Made by a program: the position numbers and the translations under genes. The notes beneath the pieces were generated by a model. It made no database searches. It was not told the origin of the DNA and was given only the letters and a program-made list of their open reading frames with translations. This document shows positions 7,680 through 11,185 of a stretch of 11,185 nt of DNA, piece after piece; the first letter of the stretch is position 1, and every line of letters begins with the position of its first letter. The stretch is taken from NCBI GenBank assembly GCA_009602725.1, contig WELB01000204.1, positions 152,888 through 164,072 on the forward strand. Reading direction: 5' to 3'. Source of the stretch: Spirogloea muscicola (taxonomy: Eukaryota > Streptophyta > Zygnematophyceae > Spirogloeales > Spirogloeaceae).

Positions 7680-7745
7680 TTCGGACCTTGTCAATTTGGG
7701 CGGGCTGTTCACAGCCCTTGCCCCCTTGGGGAGAGCCACTTTCTT
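7680..7745 (+). repeat. Module A copy
   Basis: TCGGACCTTGTCAATTTGGG precedes GGGCTGTTCACAGCCC at 7702-7717, then TTGCCCCCTTGGGGAGAGCC. Both flanks match copies in the 5404-5656 cluster in reverse complement. From 7746 to 7998 no feature is recognised. Confidence 0.65.
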
Positions 7746-7998
7746 CCGCAGCGCTTGCCCAAGCACCAGACGAAGGAGCACAGGTTAGAATCATTGCTGC
7801 AGTCGAAGATGAGAGTCGCAAGACGCTGAGGAGGATGTAAAAAATCAGGAACAACCCAAAGAGTCTGGCACGGCTCACCTCTCCTGCAGCACCACTGACT
7901 GGCTCACCGGCCATGCCATTCACAACGCCTAAAAATCAGCTCCAATGCCTGACGGACGTTTCTCCAAATGTTCCTTGGCCTGCACCCCACCTGCCTAA

Positions 7999-8650
7999 TG
8001 GATTTGTCTCGTCAGGTGGAGGGCGGTGACCTCGCTACGCATATGCTGCGGAGTCCCACTGGAACTGGTGGGCGTTCATAATCTGCAGCGGAATGCCCTG
8101 GCTGACTTGATGCGTGACGCCGATGATAGCATCATTGTGGAAGTGAACAACATCATGACCATCACCACGCACGCGCAGGTACGCCATCACCGTCGCACCC
8201 TAGACATTTTGGGTGAACAAGCTGTTGGAGGTCCACGAGCCTTGGTCAATGTGCTTGTGACGGAGGCGTACGAGACTCCAGCATCGACCCACGCTGGCCA
8301 CTTAGTGGCAAGTGCAGAGCAGAAAAAGCTGCAGCACTACTCTGACAATCCCCATAGCGAGCACCTCCGGCCAGCCGGAGTATTTACCTTTGGCTGCATG
8401 GGTCTTCATTATCAAACCCTACTTGAGAAAATCTCAAGTCTAGGATATGCACGACGTGAAGACATGCTTCCAGCCCAGACGGACATGCCGGCAACCTATT
8501 CATCGTTCTTGCGAAGTCGTGTGTCAGCCTGTTTGCAGCGAGCTAAGGCTCATGCTTTGCACCAAAAAGCTGGTCAAGGCTTTGCTTGTGGCACAAGGGC
8601 TTGTCAATGCCGTCCGGTATTCGGGCATCAGTTAGCACCTCTACGTGCTA
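7999..8650 (+). pseudogene. Retroelement-type nuclease-like fragment C, divergent
   Basis: An open frame runs from just after TAA 7996-7998 to 8679. It aligns with fragment B over IMTITTHAQ..HHRRTLDILG, GGPRALVNVLVTEA, AGHLVASAEQKKLQHYSD, a shifted GCMGLHYQTLLEKISSLG, and a helical C-terminus RSRVSACLQRAKAHAL. That ending resembles the terminal helix I recall after the nuclease-like domain of retroelement ORFs. The second acidic position is Asn (LVNV in place of IADV), so activity is doubtful. A Cys-Cys-Gly...His near 8040-8080 may be a decayed zinc knuckle. Its open length exceeds A and B, yet no upstream reverse transcriptase exists. From 8680 to 8875 nothing is recognised. Confidence 0.4.
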
Positions 8651-8875
8651 ACTCGTGCTTACTGAGAGCATCAGCTTAGCAGCAGATGGTGTACATCTGT
8701 CACTGTGCTTGCTTTCATAATTGGACACTCAGGCCCTTCATCACTGAATGCAGACTTCATTTCCTCTTTGGAGCTTTCATTGTGCTCGCATTTGGAAGGG
8801 CTGCTTCATTCTCTTCTTCCCTTGCAAGTTTTCTTATTCTTCTTTGTGTAGAATAGAAGAACAAAACAAGCAGCC

Positions 8876-9345
8876 GCATCCGATACACCAGGGCTTGAGA
8901 GCCTGTGGCATTGGATATCTGCTGCTCCCAGTGCCGAGATGAAAAGAAGGAAACTTCACTCCTGAGATGGAAAAAGCCAGCCCAAGAGAGATTGGCAAAT
9001 ACCGGAGGGGTTTGCACTGAAATGCTCGCTTTCAATACTGTCTACTTGCGATGACGGGGGATAGGATGACTCTTTCCTCCAATCACATTCATCAATATCA
9101 TTGGTCGTGAAGTGGCATGCCCTTTAATCAGCCGCCAGGTCACAAGCAGTCAATGACAGTCAATCGGCTTATTGAAGTCACAGAGGTAAGCACATCTACG
9201 GATGTGGGTTGTTACAGCAAGGCCAAACCTTAAACCCGTCAGTCTTTTTCGGCCATCAGTTTCACACAGTCATATTTGTATTCTGCTTCATTGCTCCCGT
9301 TCCACGATGTGAGGATGCAAATGTCAGTAAAGCTTGCAGCAATAT
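8876..9345 (-). repeat. Downstream tail of copy 3, duplicate of 2495-2975
   Basis: Same landmarks as the copy 2 tail, continuing upstream without a break into copy 3, so gene and tail were duplicated as one unit. Similarity begins near CCGATACACCAGGGCTTGAG. A module A half (GCCAGCCC, 8976-8983) aligns with the decayed one at about 2600. Confidence 0.85.
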
Positions 9346-11185
9346 CATTCTGGTCCAGAGAATGCTGGCACTTGTCATGTGGTTATAGAGTCACGATGGA
9401 CTTGAAATCTGTCCACATAATCAGGCACACCATAGAAAAACTCGGACAGCTGCCAAGAAGGCAAGTCAAACAACTCTAGGCAGCAGGTGTTGGAAGTCTT
9501 AGTAAGGGGGACAGTAGACCCTAAAAATTTGCAGAAAGCATGAAGGCCGATCTCGCAAATATCTGGGCGGGTGGAGAGTATGTCGCCAAGAAGAAGAGTC
9601 AAATCAAGTTGGGGTCGGCTCTGGATGTGCAATGCCTGCAATTGTGAACAAGCACTAACCAGGTGGCGGGCGTGCATGGGCTGGCAGGAAAGACTCCTGA
9701 CAGAGTCAAGCTTAAGGCTGCTCCACGCATCCGAAAGGTCAGAAGCCTTTCCAGAAATAGAAGCCAAAGGCCGACCACCTGTATCTGTATATGTATCAGG
9801 TTGAGGAACTTCAAGCTCAAGACCAACCAGGCAGCTAAGACTACTGAGCATCTCCACCAACATCTTGCTGTTCATGAGAGAGGGCGACTTAGATCTAGAG
9901 CAAAGAATGCTCAAGGACGTGAGACTTGGGCACCATTGTCCAAAGGACAGGAACTGCCGCTCCGCCATGGGCCAGTAACTTGGGAGGAGGGAGCATTTAA
10001 GGGAGCGCAAAAGTGGCAGCTTGTGGTGGTGAGGAACAGCGGCCTCATTGAAGCTGACTTCATATAGCTGGAGTGCCTGCAGACTCGGGGTGCACAGCAA
10101 GAGGAACTCCAGCAGATGTGGCCACTTGATGGTCCAGCGCCTCAAGGTGAGTGTAGTCAGAAATTTCATCTGGCTGCTCGGATGGGCTGATGAGGAGCCC
10201 AAGTCCTCCCCTCCTAAGTCAAACATATCAGACTCTGAACTCCCTTGCAGGGAGAGATCGCGCAAACGCAAGAGGTGACTGAGGCAAGAGGTGACTAAGG
10301 CACCTAACACATCTGGCTTTCTGGAATCCAGGGACAAAGAGACAACCTCCAGGTGTGCTAGACCAGGCAGCTCTTGCAGCTCGCCGAGCAAGTGCTCGAC
10401 CCAGAATTGGTCACTGACCAGCTTGGTGAGGAAGGGGCGCTCTGCCGATATTCTCAGTGGCAATTCTGCGGATAGCCCTGAGCACCTGAACACATGTACA
10501 CTCTGAAGCTGGCGGCAGTTGGCTGCAATCTGCAAGACCCCATAAGCCGTGACTGTGTTGATGTATGCCAGCTCGAGACACCGAAGCTGCTGCAAATGGT
10601 CGGCAACGGCCACGTGACGGAAGCCCCTCGTCTGATATTGAGACATGGAGGTTCAAATTGGAGAGCTTCAGACACGTCAAAACGCGGCAGAGTGTCGTGA
10701 TGATGCGCATGTCCTCGTCTGCCAGCACGTGGTGTTGCATCGTCAGGAGGCCGGGATCAGGGCATCAGGGCTCGTTTGCGAACACCAGGCATTGCCCTTC
10801 TGCAGGCATTGGTGCTGCAGTCTCTTCATGCGGTGCCAAGGCAACTGAGATGACGGCCGCGCAGTCAGGAAAGCGGCGCAGAGGGCTGGCGCTGTCGCTC
10901 ACCTCCCACATCCACACTGCGCAATGCCAGGCTCTCGAGCGCCGTGAGCCGAGAGAGGCTGCGGAAGGCCAAGCGTCCGGGCCACTGCAGGGTCAGCCGC
11001 CGGAGGCGCGGCGTGTGCTCGAGGGCAGCGAGGTCTGCCGCGCCGGCATCATACACAATCATGTGGAGCTCGGTGAGGCCCGGGAAGGCCGCCAGGAAGC
11101 CCGGGTCCTCGCCCGGCGGGCGGCCGACGAGGCCGAGGCGCTCAAGCGCGGGCGCGGCTGCCGCCGGCGGGGGCCCGAGCGGCGG
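9239..11185 (-). pseudogene. F-box/LRR gene copy 3, nearly intact, 5' end outside window
   Basis: Exon 1 (11185-10903) carries LRRs (ALERLGL, LTELHMIV, LRRLTLQWPG, ALESLALRS). Intron 10902-10719 joins it in phase 1 to DEDMRIITTLCR. One extra G in GAGGGGC (about 10627-10624) shifts the frame; after it a 423-codon frame runs to TGA at 9377-9375, with LRRs throughout (LEVVSLSLD, LTTLTLRRW, LQALQLYEV, LVGLELEV). Exon 2 is otherwise open where copies 1 and 2 are broken. An approximately 115-120-bp deletion near 9380 relative to copies 1 and 2 creates the early stop; the residual C-terminal extension (NDIAASFTDICILTSWN) follows in another frame to about TGA 9241-9239. Presumed SCF substrate receptor if the G is a sequencing error, otherwise a young pseudogene. 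Confidence 0.75.
10719..10902 (-). other. Spliceosomal intron of copy 3 (184 bp)
   Basis: Donor GGGAG|GTGAGC at 10903/10902, acceptor CTGGCAG|ACGAGGAC at 10719/10718, branch-like CTGAC at 10746-10742. Phase 1, homologous to the other two introns; intron sequence is less conserved than the flanking exons except around the branch site. Confidence 0.8.

Noticed and set aside
9212-9216. TGTAA polyadenylation signals on the minus strand (also near 2751-2755)
   Set aside because: The pentamer is used by some green algae but is too short and not placed consistently between copies 2 and 3 to support a call.

Overview
The window looks like nuclear DNA of a green-lineage eukaryote, possibly a chlorophyte microalga. 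The evidence is spliceosomal introns (GTGAGC donor, CTGAC branch site, CAG acceptor), SCF-type F-box/leucine-rich-repeat (LRR) coding sequence with a very GC-rich first exon, and a short plant-type telomere-like tract (CCCTAAA). Species cannot be decided from sequence alone. No bacterial operon, rRNA, tRNA or CRISPR was seen.

The framework is three copies of one F-box/LRR gene. Copy 1 (about 1-2305, +) is cut by the left edge. Copy 2 (about 5046-2875, -) is the only one with its F-box in view. Copy 3 (11185-9239, -) is cut by the right edge. Each has a GC-rich exon 1, one phase-1 intron at the same site, and a long LRR exon 2. Copies 1 and 2 are convergent and form a large imperfect inverted repeat. 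Copies 2 and 3 are direct repeats that also share about 480 bp of downstream sequence (2495-2975 and 8876-9345). Comparing the three exposes the damage: copies 1 and 2 carry several frameshifts or stops each. Copy 3 has one apparent 1-nt frameshift in the visible LRR region and a deletion at its 3' end.

Between copies 2 and 3 (about 5200-8875) lies an island of mobile-element debris. It holds three divergent fragments, all on the + strand, of a zinc-knuckle plus nuclease-like domain of the kind found at the C-terminus of retroelement polyproteins (5675-6034, 6851-7390, 7999-8650). It also holds two copies of a 185-bp repeat and an inverted piece of a third, a telomere-like tract where fragment A ends, and a family of short imperfectly palindromic repeats (here 'module A', core GGCTGGC-n4-ACAGCC) in both orientations. 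Three module A copies sit beside a second conserved block ('module C').

Two insertions can be dated relative to their targets. A 139-bp element carrying module A split copy 1's exon 2 and duplicated 6 bp. The 185-bp repeat inserted inside a module A copy, with GGCCAGCC on both sides. The overall picture is birth and death of an F-box/LRR family within a repeat-rich, possibly once subtelomeric, locus. No intact, clearly functional gene can be certified.
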